This document shows positions 49,304 to 60,767 of a DNA stretch of 64,000 nt, one piece after another. Made by a program: the position numbers and the translations under genes. The stretch is from positions 8,684,109 to 8,748,108 of the forward strand of contig NC_088325.1 in NCBI RefSeq assembly GCF_910592395.1. Direction: 5' to 3'. The stretch comes from Lineus longissimus (taxonomy: Eukaryota; Nemertea; Pilidiophora; Heteronemertea; Lineidae). How positions within the stretch are numbered: the stretch's first letter is position 1; every line of letters starts with the position of its first letter. The notes beneath the pieces are model-generated. The model saw only the letters and a list, made by a program, of their open reading frames with translations, did no database searches and was not told the origin of the DNA.

Positions 49304-50518
49304 TCACTTTAAGGTGTTAACCACTGCAGGATGTATTTCAACATCAGATAATTTACTCAAAGTTTTGTTCCTTTCTTCATCATTTGGGAACACATAATTT
49401 TCCAGAAAATCTTTGGCTTTTTGAAGTTGAAGTTTGTAGATATTTGGGAATAATTTTGCACCTTCATCCCGATTTTCTTTTTTACTGATCGGGTTGATAT
49501 TTACCCAATTCCAGCAGATTTCTGGAACCCCCAAATTGGACACCGGTAAAACATGATCGGATTCTTCATCTACAATAATTTCCCCCTCTCTTTGCCAATT
49601 CAACCAATCAATGAAAAACTGGTGAGTGCAACCAAGATATTTTTCAAGCGCCCCCATTGTACCACATTGACTCATAGAAACCCGTATTTTGTGAATAGCA
49701 TAAAAATTAGGATCTTTATATTTTATTCTCATGTAACCCCTATTATAGTTTCTACTGCAATCTTTACAATAACGCTGCAACCCATCTCTGGATTGACCAT
49801 TTTTAAAATAATACTCCTAGGGTTTATTTATTTTGCATTTTGAACAGCATTTATACTTATTAGTTTGCATTAGATTAGTAAATATATTTTTTACATTTTC
49901 TATTTTATCGTTTCCGTCTAAAACAATAACACCAGGAGGTATAGACAAATATTTTCTATTTTCAACGAATGTTTCCTCATGAAGGTAGTGAACATAATTT
50001 AGGTATTCTAAACTGATTGTCATTTCTTCTGGGCGGTTTCTTTCCACCATTCTCCCACAACAAATTTTTGGATCTGTTCGAATATAAATTATGAAGTTTG
50101 GAGTTTTTCCAGTTTCACACATTTCATAAAAATATTTAGAATACTTCTTCCCAATTTTTTTTAATTGATCCTGTGTTAATTCCCCCTCAAAATTACTCAA
50201 ATATAAAAAGACGTGATATAGGGAGAAAATACTTCTCTTAGAAATTATTGTTTTTTCAGAATCTGCATTGTTATTATTTCTAGAAGATGTTTCCAGTACC
50301 ATCCTTTGAAATTCTTCTGAATATTATTTAGGGTTACTGTACAGAAGTTCCAACATATTTTTTCCATTATAATTTTTCCATTCATTAATAGGCTCTGGAA
50401 TAACCTCCACATCGTTAAATTCTTTCAAACTTTCAATTAACTTTGATTTTCCGGCGGAAATATTACCCTCAATTATTATTCTTGTTTTTCTAAATTTTGA
50501 ATTTAAATTTTGTTCCAT
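49304..50518 (-). pseudogene. deoxynucleoside kinase fused to a zinc-ribbon/HNH domain, two stops
   Basis: One minus-strand frame of 405 codons from ATG 50518. N-terminal part: P-loop GNISAGKS, EPINEWKN and, later, RTDPKICCGRMVERNRPEE with EYLNYVHYLHEETF, the layout of deoxynucleoside kinases (dNK/TK2 type), which phosphorylate deoxynucleosides. C-terminal part: KCCSKCKINKP and YCKDCSRNYNRGY, then LGCTHQFFIDWLNWQ and SDHVLPV, the same HNH-like module as in the protein at 20193. Stops at about 50324 and 49817 interrupt it without changing frame. It overlaps the convergent integrase end by 9 bp. Element A has a low-complexity tail where B has the kinase. Confidence 0.75.
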
Positions 50519-50544
50519 TGAAAATATATTTTTTTTCCTAAATA

Positions 50545-53500
50545 TTTTATTCGATATAACCATACGGAACTGTTGAAATTCCACCATCTAAAATATATCT
50601 CGTATCGTCGAATGGATTTACACTTCTTTAATTAACTTCCTCTACAAACATATTGTGCTTGTCAGATCTCAGAACCCTCATATCATGGTACCATGTTTTT
50701 TTATCAAACAACGAACTGTAGTAGTCATCAAATGAAACCCCAGTTTTTACCACATGTTTACTTATTCCCTTTAACTTTTTTGCCTCCGAGGTGTCAGTTT
50801 TATAGGCATACATTTTACTTTTCAAAGCAATAAATTCTTTCATTTCATCTCCAGCCAACTCATCTTTAAAATATCCTGGGACTTTCATTTTACTCTTATC
50901 ATACAGTGGATGATATTTTGGGTAGTAACTGAAGTCGAAATGTTCTTTCAGAATTGTAAGATCTTTTGTCGAATCGTCAGTCTTTAACTTTAAGACCAAG
51001 CTGTCAGTGTCAAGTTAGATCAACTCTGTGTTTTCTTCCCAAAGTGTGGTTGTAAAGTTTCGTAGTAGAATTTGTACATTAGTAATTTAGATAGTTCTAA
51101 AACCGTAGCTCCAATGTAAATTGGTTTGTTGAACACCATACTTGTTTTTCTCATCAGAATTGCAACCAAATCCTCGTCGAAGATAACTTCCGAATCAAAC
51201 TTAGGATTGGCATGTTTCCTCATTGCAACATCTGGATCTGTCACCAACTCAACATCCTTCCTGTTCCTTGTGTTTCCACAGGTTTTTCCATAAAATGAGT
51301 TGTCATTATTTTGAAAAAATCTTTCTCAAAGTCTGTTTTTGCCACCATTCTCTGTTTGGTGTTGAAATCGATGTACTTTCCCAACCACTTTTTCTGCTTA
51401 AAACTTATGATGTTGTGAATTTTTTTCAACACCATTCCTTGCTTTAGGTAAAATTGTAAAATCCTGTAATGCACTATGTAGTTATTCTTATTTTTCTGAT
51501 TCAAGATAAGTTTCTTAACATTTGGTCTCATCTCATTCCCCAGCAATTCCATCTGGTAGTCACTCAATTCCTCATAGGGAATAAATAATGATTCCAGACA
51601 ATACGGAAAATTCAACGACTTAAACTTTATTTTTTCTGGGTATTCCATGTCGACTTCAAAATAAAAACCTATCGGAGAATTTTCTGAAATACTCATTATA
51701 TTCTCTTCTGTTATTTCGGGTATTTCTTCGTAAACTCTGAAATCAGACTCAGGTAACATTTGCATCATGGCCCAACCGTAAGGATTATTTTCGTTGCTAT
51801 ACAGAAGTTTAGGTTAGTCATCAGCTTAGATATATCTAGTTCCCATCACCCCAGAAATTCCACCTCTCATTGCTTTTTCAAATAGAAGAAAAGAATCAAC
51901 TTCAGATAGTAGATCGAGATTGATGCCTGTATATTTCAGACCCGCTTGCCAAGCGAGACCAGGAGCAGAGTGACAATGACAAGGATCGATTTCAAAATAG
52001 TTTAAATTGACATCTCTAAATTTTTCAAAAAGATCTGCCAAAAGTAACACATCAGATTCTAGGTATAAATCTATAAATTTTCCATGATCCCACCCCCACT
52101 TTCTTTCGCTTTGAAGTGATCCCAAATCTCTTTTGCTTTTTGATACACCTCCAGAGGTTCCATTTCTTTTTTCAAATCGTTAAAAAACATATCTTCCCTG
52201 AGTGTTTCTTCGTTGTAACTTTCTTGTGAGGTGTAAAAAGAATATGGCACAGAAACTTTCTTTCTCAGTAATTTGAAGTCTTCGTTGTCTGGATAAAACT
52301 TCCTGGTGATTTTGAAGTCACAATCTACCATTGATTTTGTGATGTTGTCCAAACCGGATTGCAGAAATCTGAAGGAATCTAAAAACCGAAAACAGCCAAA
52401 CTGAAAGGAAATATAGTCCTCAGCTGATTCGGGAAGGAGTTTCAGTCTGTTACCTTTTGTCTTCTTAATCAATGTTTTTTTAACCAGTGTTTTAATGAAA
52501 GGATGAGAGTCATAGTGACTAAGATTGTGGAAGAGAATCGGTACAAAGTTGGCATGCTTTGCCATGAGGTTACATGTAATGGTCATGATCCCTAACTATT
52601 TTTTCATTATTCTTATTATCTTTGCCACAATAATAACAGTTCCGGTTTTTCTTATCCAACTCGAACTTTTCTTGCTCTTCACTAGTCAACTCCAGCGAGG
52701 GCTGGCGCCCCATTTCTACTTCTGTATTTAAATTCATCTTCCTTCTGCATTAACCATTCACAAAACCAATCAACCACATCCTCCCCATGGTATGAAAAAT
52801 ATTCACTTTCAAAAAGTTCTGGATAATCTAAATGAATATAACATCCCACCGCAGAGGCTTTTTGGATTTTTAATTGCTTAGTTTTTTCTCTCTCAGTAAC
52901 TTTTACTAGAACACCCACTGAATCATTTGCATTATCACTAGTTGCTTCAAAATCGGCATATATCATGAAAGGAACTCTTTTTTTAAACGAGTGGTTTTTA
53001 AATTTTAGGTTCGCTGATGCGCTTCCCTTCTGTGACATTTTAACTTCGCAATAACCATGTACCCCACATTTCTTTTTGTGATTAAGTAGAGTTATTTCCC
53101 TATCAAAAACATTCATACAACTTCCACATAAATATTTTTTATGGCTGCTATTATTACGAAAAAACACAGATATGTTTGTCAGTAGCATATAATGTTATTG
53201 GTAATATAAAATATATATTACGTTTTCATCCTCAAAATTATCATATAGATAGAGTGGTTCGAAAGTGTAATCTAACATATTATTTAATGGCTTATTCACC
53301 CCCGCTGGTTTCACCAACTCAAAAAAATTAATCTTCAAATAATTTTCTCTTTCAATTTTTGGTACATCTTTTTTTACACATACCGGAAAAGTATTTATTT
53401 TTATTTTACCTTCATAGACCCCGTAAGAGCTAGAATTACAATGGTGATTAATTGGTTCGTAACACGCTGCTAGCAAACTCCACAAAAAACACTTCCCGTC

Positions 53501-54386
53501 ATTACATTGTACATTAATTATCGGACTAGATTTGAAAGGAAGTTTAATGAAGTGCCCACCCTTGGTATCTCTGTATGCAACCAAAAATAAATCCGCTCTG
53601 TTTATCATTTTAAGTGTCAGTCCACTTCCTTTAAAATATCTCTCTCCGATTTGTAGTGTTATGTAATCCAAACATTTTTGTATGGCAACTTCTGGTTTTG
53701 ATTTAAAAAAAAACAACTTCAAAAGGAGATTGAATTCCATGAAGTATTTCGGTGTTATTCTTTTAAAAAAGAAGCTTTAGAGAAGTAAACTTCCACATTA
53801 ATACTTATCTTAAAATGATAGCTTTTTAGAAGTGACAAAATCTCAACAAATTTCTCTTTGTAATTCGACAAGTCTGTTACTACTTTTGGTTGTCTAAACT
53901 GCACAGTTGCAAAATCTGAAGGTAAATGTTTTTTTTCCTTTCTTCCAGCGATTGCTGGCGTCCCAAATTTGTTAACTATTTCTATTCCCTTAATTTTACC
54001 CGCCATTGACAAAAACCGTCCTCTTTTTCTGTGAGTTGTGAAGTATTAATAGAACTGTTAGTAGTTCCTTCAGTTGGAGCATCGGCTCCCGCAGGCTCTT
54101 CATTCGTTTGAGTTCCCATCGGCTCTTCATTCTGAATTGGGGGAACTTCGTTCTGAATTGAGGGAGCGTCAGCTCCCGACGGAGCATACGAAGTAGCGTG
54201 AAACGAGCCGACTCCCTCTGGAAGTTCGTTCTTAGACGTTAGTGTTCTATTTAACTCCTCTGATAGTTTTTTTGTGTTATTTTTATGTTTTTCAGATTTT
54301 AGATGGTGGTTGTAGTTTTTCTTAAAAACTTCAGAAAGACAATCTCGACAAAATACTTTTTTAGGTTGATACTTTATTTGTTGCAT
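50545..54386 (-). pseudogene. Polinton B DNA polymerase B, multiply broken
   Basis: Relative of the intact polymerase at 22624. N-terminal finger (FCRDCLSEVFKKNYNHHLKS) from ATG 54386 (TTAAATG), exonuclease FMIYADFEA near 52960, polymerase motifs around 51300 and a broken C terminus near 50630. At least eight frame breaks or stops, for example at about 54000, 53745, 53190, 52590, 52100, 51800, 51245, 51010 and 50630. The YxDTDS site lies at a stop. The linker after the finger (54063-54235) is packed with mini-hairpins. Two short CCAGC-loop-GCTGG hairpins lie at 52692-52705 and 53945-53958. Confidence 0.93.
54063..54235. repeat. mini-hairpin cluster of element B
   Basis: Small stems with 3-4 nt loops in coding sequence: GGAGC-ATCG-GCTCC (54076-54089), GAAC-TTC-GTTC (54143-54153) and GGGAGC-GTCA-GCTCCC (54162-54177), among repeated GAATTG and GCTCTTCATTC words. 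Same architecture as the element A family but different sequences; also at 45877-45888 (GTTC-TTAC-GAAC). Confidence 0.7.
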
Positions 54387-54455
54387 TTAAGGTGTTTTTT
54401 TAAAAACTGTTGAAGAACTTGATGATTCGTCTATTTAAGAAAATCAAGTATCATA

Positions 54456-54864
54456 AATGGAGGGTAAAATAATTGAAAACAAAAAAAGTTGAAAATGTCG
54501 AAAATCTATCAACATTTTTAAAGGATTTGAACACAGATTTCAAACCTAAAACAAAGAAGAATTATGGTAAACTCGAAGATTTAGAAATTGGTGAAAATAC
54601 AAAATCAAAGATATTTGTAAAACACAAAGTCAGTTTGGTGAAAGACTGGAAATTACTCTAGTGTTTTCGAAATTGGGTAGTATTGTTGAAATCACAACTT
54701 ATCTACCAGAACGGTTTAACAAGATGACGGAATCCCAGCGAGAAACCTTGAAGGGAAATCTTGATATTTACTTTGTTTACAACGGAAAAATAAAAACCAA
54801 CATCATGAAATCTTGTTTTCTCAATAAATCTAAAAATAGAAACATAAAAAATAAAAAAACTTAA
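54456..54864 (+). pseudogene. OB-like small protein, copy 1, broken
   Basis: Starts MEGK at ATAAATGG, then stops and frameshifts; blocks KNYGKLEDLEIGENTKS, VSLVKDWKLL and EITTYLPERFNKM match the open relative at 55527. The pattern of a short strand-rich domain ending in a LPERFN-type block resembles OB-fold single-strand binding domains found in several invertebrate elements; this is a tentative match. Confidence 0.45.
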
Positions 54865-54949
54865 AATCTCTAAACCTAAAAAAAACTAAAAAACTTAAAT
54901 TCCATTATGGGAATGATCTCATTAGAGTTCAATGCAAATTGCAGACGGT

Positions 54950-55476
54950 TTATTGTTTAAGAGTGCCTTATTTTTTGTCAACCAAAAGTAGCTTGTAGGA
55001 ACATATATTTCCTGTAAAAATTAAGTGGATTGGTGGAGGAGTATTTTCCTTTCTTGGTGAATTGAGTTTGTTTAAAACCAAAAAAAAAAATTACTATTGT
55101 AAAATATTCATCACCAAGATAGGAATCTTTCAACATAAACAACTTGTCCTCAGTAAGTTCAATGATAAGATAATTGTCATTGTAACAGCTGATGTTAACA
55201 AGTCCTGAAAGATTTTTGATGCGCTCATTGATAAAGGAGCAAAGTTCGGACAAACTGAAATGACCATCAAAAGGGACATAGAAATAATCGGATTGTTGTC
55301 TTGAGTCATTTTCCATTTTTACCAATTTGGTAATACCCGGAACGTTATCACCAGTCCACCATGAATTGTAAATGGTTATCGATTTCAACTTAATTGATTT
55401 TATGTCTAATTGGTCTGTTAATTAATACTCAAATTTGGCTTCTTCACAATATTTTTCATTTATTATGAAGTCCATT
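54950..55476 (-). pseudogene. penton-like protein of element B, truncated
   Basis: Starts at ATG 55476 (GTAGAAATGG, as in the intact gene at 26424) with MDFIINEK, a stop soon after, then SITIYNSWWTGD, HFSLSELC, an internal deletion, and FGFKQTQFTKKGKY with NPLNFYRKYMFLQA. The C-terminal jelly-roll end is lost. It lies between the two OB-like paralogues. Confidence 0.8.
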
Positions 55477-55526
55477 TCTACTTAATTAATCTTAATTATT
55501 CATCTATTTTAAAAAAAAGTATTATA

Positions 55527-55985
55527 ATGGAGGGTGAAATAAGTGTAAAAGATCTAAACTCCGATTTGAATCGATATTTCTTAGGTGAGAATATGTTCTA
55601 TGAATTAATGATAAACGAGGGTGAAATAAGTCTAAAAGATCTAAACTCCAATTTGAACAGAATTTGCTTATGTGAGAATATATTCTACGACTCAATGAGA
55701 AACGATAATTTAAACAGATATTCTAACATGGGGTTCCAACCTAAATCAAAAGATCTTTGTACTCTTTATGATAATTTTAACACATTTTTAGATTACAAAA
55801 CAAAAAAGTATTATGGTAAGTTTGAAGATTTAGAAATGGGTGAGAAATATAAAATTAAGAATCTTTGTATTCATTATACTAAGTTTGGTCTAAGACTTGA
55901 AATTACCCTAGTGTTTCCACTTCCTGGGAGTGTTGGTGAAATAACATTTGATCTCCCAGAACGTTTTAACAAATTAGCAAAATAA
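55527..55985 (+). CDS. OB-like small protein, copy 2
   Basis: 152 residues, open from TATAATGG. The N-terminal half holds two copies of a GEISxKDLNSxLNR unit; the C-terminal half reads YYGKFEDLEMGEKYKIKN, YTKFGLRLEITLVFP and ITFDLPERFNKLAK. Related to the broken copy at 54456, so the gene was duplicated, with a penton-like gene between. No relative seen in element A. I suspect single-strand DNA binding from the strand pattern, with low confidence. Confidence 0.5.
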   Translation: MEGEISVKDLNSDLNRYFLGENMFYELMINEGEISLKDLNSNLNRICLCENIFYDSMRNDNLNRYSNMGFQPKSKDLCTLYDNFNTFLDYKTKKYYGKFEDLEMGEKYKIKNLCIHYTKFGLRLEITLVFPLPGSVGEITFDLPERFNKLAK

Positions 55986-55999
55986 AGTATAGAAAAAAG

Positions 56000-56402
56000 A
56001 TCAACTGCAGTATTGTCTAATCATTACGGAGAAAGTGAAATATCTTTTGGGGTTTAATGTTCATAAGGGGGAATTTATTGAGTTGGTAGGAAAACCTGAC
56101 GAGTACATGGGGCGACAAGCCAATAAATTTTAGACCGTTCGAATACTTCCACATTCACTGCGATATAATCGATAAAAATGATATCATTTACAATTCAAGT
56201 AAGTCATATTTACTAGCAAGAATTCCATTGAAAGAATGTGATTTCGGAGATACACTTAAACATTATTTGACGGGGTTGAGAAACAGACCATGTGAAGAAA
56301 AATTTAACAAATTTAGAATCTGGATAACCGACGAACACAACCGTCCTGTGGATTTCAATGGAGCAGACGTACAACTAGAATTTCTCTTCTTACTAAATGA
56401 GT
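56000..56402 (+). pseudogene. C-terminal half of element B penton
   Basis: From about 56115 the frame reads KPINFRPFEYFHIHCDIIDK, then a short spacer and NKFRIWITDEHNRPVDFNG, ending LFLLNE and TGA at 56402. It matches residues about 165-250 of the penton at 17036; the first half is missing. Its C terminus lacks the repeat-derived tail of the element A protein. Confidence 0.85.
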
Positions 56403-56475
56403 AGAATTTGGGGTTATTCGAAACGTCCAAAAATCTGGAAGAAAATACTAGAAGTATTTGGAGGAGGAGATTGAG
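56397..56475 (+). pseudogene. truncated relative of the short WGY protein (21424)
   Basis: SRIWGYSKRPKIWKK then a frame loss and stop; start overlaps the penton stop. Keeps the gene order of element A before the 21716-type gene. Confidence 0.65.
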
Positions 56476-56985
56476 TTTCGGAGAAAGATATTCTCAAAGT
56501 ATAAAAAAGCATTCAACGCAATTACTGGCATTAGCCACTTCCTTAATTTAACTAACGTAGCAGCTGGATCAGTTGGTGTGTGTCCGCATTAGCAGGTGTA
56601 ATAACCGCGCCAATAGGTTTTGCGTTAGGAGGAGAGACAATTGGAAGCACCATTATCTCATCTGCCCTAAGTTGGGAGAAAAAAAACATACTTAAAAAAA
56701 TAGGAAAAACATGAGAAAATAGGAATGTTGGCAATTTCAAAACTCAACACCATAAATGATTTAGTTCGTAAAGCCATTAGCAATTCTCACATCACAACCG
56801 AGGAATTCTCATTAATCATAAAAGAAAAGGAGAAATATATTTCTATGGAAAATGCCATCAGAAAAAAACAAAGAGATACTCCTTTAGAGAATATTGATGT
56901 GGAAACCTTAAAACAACCTTTTTTAGAGCACGGGGAAAAATGGCCAAAGCGGAAATGTTGGAAAAAATCATGTCACAGTAAATTA
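56460..56985 (+). pseudogene. relative of the 21716 protein, frameshifted
   Basis: IEFRRKIFSKYKKAFNAITG, then the glycine-rich segment with a frameshift near 56580, ITAPIGFALGG-like text in the shifted frame, a stop near 56712 and ISKLNTINDLVRKAI to about 56985. Matches the intact protein from residue 52 on. Confidence 0.85.
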
Positions 56986-57077
56986 TGTTTACAATTATTT
57001 ATCCCCAGTAACCCCTTCAGTAATGCCTTCAGTAATACCTTCGGCGCCCCCCCCCCCCCACTATTTCGCTTAAATAA

Positions 57078-58307
57078 ATGATGTACTATCCACTGGCGAC
57101 AAAACACAAGAAGACTATTTATTATAATTTCTGTAATTTTGATGTTTATGTTAGTTTATCTGTCCGTTTACAGCTACCGGTTTGTTTGTTTAATATATAT
57201 ATACATAAATCACATCAACCGGCCAGGTTGTTCCAATGAATAAACTCCCACATCCGAATGTTGATTATTGCGGTAGTGGCACATAGACAACTCCAACGTA
57301 CAAAACTAAATCACAAAACCACGCGCATTTAAAGTTGCATTGCGGTTATTTAAACATATAACACGAATGATTATCACGGCATAAACACGACGAAACGATA
57401 ACTGATATATACACACACTAAAAATCGCTAAGGAATACAGCGAAAACGCGACGAGCTAGCTCGCAAAAATAAACATACACGCTGACAGTCTCGGAAAGGT
57501 CAAAGTCGTACAACGCACGAGGTACGCAAGCAAGCAAACCACGAAATCGTAAACTTATATATACTGCACAAACTAGAATCTTGATGACGATATCCAAATG
57601 AGTGTTTTTGTAGACAACTTCTAAATTCGGGTTCTACTTCTTCTACACGATATAATCTCCCAACAGAATAACATTGAATCTCGAATCGAACGATATAAAG
57701 TTACAAATTTGGCACTAATCTGCGAACCCCGATGTTTACTTCAGATTATAATGCTGGAATGGCTAACTTCAAATACGATCAGGGTTGGATCAAGCGGCAT
57801 GTTAATCAACATAAACATATTTTTGAGGTTCTCAAACTGCCACACGATCAAACATATCATTAATTCATGATTTTTAAGTCATCTGGTTTCTCAAACCCCG
57901 GTATAGAGAGACTTAACGATTCTGTCCGAACATATGTTTACTGCATACTAGGTGCCCAAGCACTCACCAGAACTCTGATTCCTAGAGCAATAGGAACTGA
58001 ATTTGATGCCCAGAAAGAATTTACCAACTTTTTAAAAAACTCAATAAACAAACACGCCAACATTCCTACCTCAATTCAAAGGTATCAAAAATCAATTGCT
58101 GAAACCCACACCAGATTGGATTATGTAATCGCCCTGGGGTTATACGTCATTGGATCCAATATGGTTTTAAATATCGGGAACATCATGAATTACAACAATA
58201 ATAATTTGATAGCACCACTAAAAATGAGTATTGGGGTATATGACATCAATCGCAAAAAGAATACTGCGCCTCCTTTAATGAAAGGTCCATCCGTGAAGAC
58301 TTACTAA
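57078..58307 (+). pseudogene. relative of the 31803 protein with a 580-bp insertion
   Basis: Starts MMYYPLATKHKKT at TAAATGATG, breaks off at about 57153, and resumes at about 57735 with MANFKY, HVNQHKHIFEVL, a stop near 57862, IERLNDSVRTYVYCILGAQALTR and a C-terminal end at 58307. 57154-57735 is unrelated A/T-rich DNA with (TA)n near 57195. The middle of the gene (about 150 residues) is also missing. The C-terminal membrane helix of the intact relative is absent. Confidence 0.85.
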
Positions 58308-58349
58308 TAATTGAAAGGTATTACCGAGCTGAATGGACAAGATTTGGCT

Positions 58350-60060
58350 ACCATGCTGGAAGAGGGGTCATTTGAGGAACTACTAATGATATCAGAAGTG
58401 GTCTCGGATTTTCTCGTGCTAGGAAAGCAAGCACAGCCGGGATGAGACCATAAGCGGTAAAACAGTAGTAATTCTCTTTTGTAAATAAATTCTGAGTAAA
58501 AACGTTCACCCCGTCCGAATTTGGTAGGGGCCAGGGAGTGAAATGAGGTAGAGCCTGGCCCAGTGAATTCAACAATGCGTTGGAGTCCAACGCCATCAAA
58601 TCCCATGTATGAGGGGCATAAAGGGTTTCTACTTTGCGCCAGGTTGAATCTGATAGGCGCGAGTCCGAAAGGGACAATGTACGAGAGGGCGCATCGGCTG
58701 GGTTTTCCGCCGAGGGAATGTGAATGAGCCTAAGGTCACAATTCAGCTTAGCAACCAACTGAACTATACACTTTACAATTTTCACCAAGGCATGGTCTTT
58801 GGGCTTCAATTTCTCCCATGCTTCGACTAAGGCCTTATTGTCAACCCTTACATCAATCCTGCGGTTCTTCAAACGGTATTTGATAGAATGAAAGGTGTGC
58901 AACAAGGCATCCGATTCTTTGATGTGAATCGGGCGTTGGTCGTGTTTGGGCCAGAGGTCGTACAGTAGGTTACTACCTCCCAAGGCTGCCCCCCCCCCCC
59001 CCCCCCCGCGCAAAACCACTAGAGTCGGTAGCCAATGTTAGGTCAACATGTCTCTCACTCAGCCATGTTGATCCCTGTTCAAAGTTATCGATGAAGCCCC
59101 AGAAGATAATTTCTTCCCGAAGATCGCCCTCAATTTTGATGGGGGACCGTGATTTCATAGCCTTTGAAATGCTGGCAGCCATGATCCAGATGTATAGCCT
59201 TGCGATTGGGATACATAACTTAAAGGACATGCATTTGCCCATGAATTTTTCCATAGTTTTGACATGCACAGCTTCCGACTCTAAAAGGTTTTCCCCTAAG
59301 TCCTTGAACTTCTCCCGTTTAGCCTCTGGTATACTAAATTGTCTCAAATCAGAGTCAATACAAAGGCCAAGGTGGATCATTGCTAAGACAGGGAACCAGA
59401 TGGACTTATTCTTTTCTATGAAGAAACCCAGGAGGTCAAGGATGGCTGCATTGAAATAAATGGACCATCCGGTCTGATTCAACTTAGATGCAATGATGGA
59501 TTTCAACGGGCCAAGGAATCTGTACTGTGTTGTAATCATTCCACGGAGACGCAGGAATGACGTAACCTGCATCCCAATGGTCTGCTATATGTATGGCGAT
59601 TCCGACCAGCCAAATGGCAGAACCGTATACCTTAGGAACCATCCAGCAAACTGTACCCCAAAATAGGTTCGCGAAGCTGGGGATAATCAAACTCCTAAGT
59701 AGGCTGATTTCTCGTCAGAGGAAGCCATAAAATCCACTTGATCTAGTAGGGAAGGAAGGAGAGAAAGACCCTCAAGAGAGAACGGTATGTGGCGCATCCA
59801 TAAGTTCAAAAACTGCTCATTATGGCAGAGCCTCTTTTTCCTTTTGCCATCAACCATTAGGAGAGGCATTACCAGATGAGGGGGTCCACTTCTCCAACCT
59901 TTCCCACTAGCTCAAGCGAACCATTACGCAAACCTTCCTCTAGATGGCTCACAATAACCTCTTTGTGTTAGGCACAATTGGGCACGTTATGAAAAGCCAT
60001 TGCCGGGGGAAGCTTTGAGTCATAGACTTCCCCTTTGAAGTAAGCCTTAAACGGTTGAAA
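58350..60060 (-). pseudogene. reverse transcriptase / RNase H, DIRS-like
   Basis: In shifting frames: EEGLRNGSLELVGKVG, KRLCHNEQFLNLWMRHIPFSL, SSDEKSAYLGV, then LPFGW and TTQYRFLG; RNase H follows with LATDSSG, IKESDALLHTF and VDNKALVEAW, and IPSAENPADAPSR with HTWDLMALD. The RT double-aspartate site expected directly after TTQY is not present: the text goes from TTQY straight to RFLG, as by a small in-frame deletion. A 20-base C run near 58989-59007 in the RNase H part also breaks the frame. The copy is not functional. Confidence 0.75.
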
Positions 60061-60767
60061 GAAATCAACTATTTCAACTTCATTGACAATTCACTTTGCC
60101 ACCAACTTAGAATCTTTATCATTAACCTGATTGAGCAGTAAGTACCAGTTTTCCTTTTCTGAGTGTAGTTGTCTCTTAGGGAAAGTGAGCCCAGACAGTC
60201 TTGCCAGTCTTTACCTTTGATATCCGAAACTTTTAGTAACAGCGCAGTGGGCGAAGAGAGAGAGGGCACCGAACCCCGACACTCGGTCCGTTTTGGCGAC
60301 CTACGTTCGGAAATGGCTTTATGAGGATCAAATCCGGTGTTGAGTTCCCATCTGTCGGGTTGGAACCTCGACTTAAATTCAGAACCAGGAAAGGTCACCA
60401 AAGCGAAACGAGTGTCAGGGAGGGACCTCTCTCTCCCGCTCACAGGGGCTCAGTGTGACCCCATAGAACAGGAAAAAGAAAATCCAACCGAAACACTGAT
60501 TTAAAATTAACTGAGAATTTTGCCAACAAAGGCACAGTGGGATCAAAATCTTGGACACTATATAGTTTTACTCGAGGAGATAACTTTGAAGTCAGCACCC
60601 AGAGGCGCTTACTACAAACCAAATTTGTGTTTTGTTTTTGATTTCTTTTGTTTTGTATTGTTCATTTGTTATTATATTTCCCTTAACATTTCTTCTTCTT
60701 TTGACAGAATTGTAACCAGTAAGCCTTAATAATTATTTATGCTCAGATTTGACTTTTGATTGGAGAT

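Larger units (their letters stand above)
45781..49312 (+). pseudogene. Polinton B integrase, broken by deletion and a pogo insertion
   Basis: Begins at an ATG in TAAATAAATG. An early stretch holds mini-hairpin-like repeats (45797-45890) and a stop, then EQYLRDLYFNP. It jumps directly to QFDDGKEFYNK, so the first catalytic aspartate region (about 130 residues) is deleted. A pogo element occupies 46019-48708. Afterwards EWFS, VVEIFNRTLK, a TGA at 48876, IGDSVRITKYK, a frameshift near 49134, and a chromodomain (KYGLVKWKGYSKKFNEWLPV) to the stop at 49312. The relation to the intact integrase at 18954 is clear throughout. Confidence 0.9.
44969..58307. mobile_element. decayed Polinton, element B, right end lost
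   Basis: Contains, in order, relatives of the element A genes: membrane protein (-), integrase (+), HNH fused to a kinase (-), PolB (-), penton-like (-), penton (+), the short WGY protein (+), the 21716 type (+) and the 31803 type (+), plus two OB-like paralogues not seen in A. Capsid and ATPase genes are missing. The left end begins AGTAAATGTATTTAGCGGTG and, as in A, is palindromic. No right terminus is found; retrotransposon sequence starts at about 58310. Almost every gene has stops, frameshifts or deletions. Confidence 0.85.
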
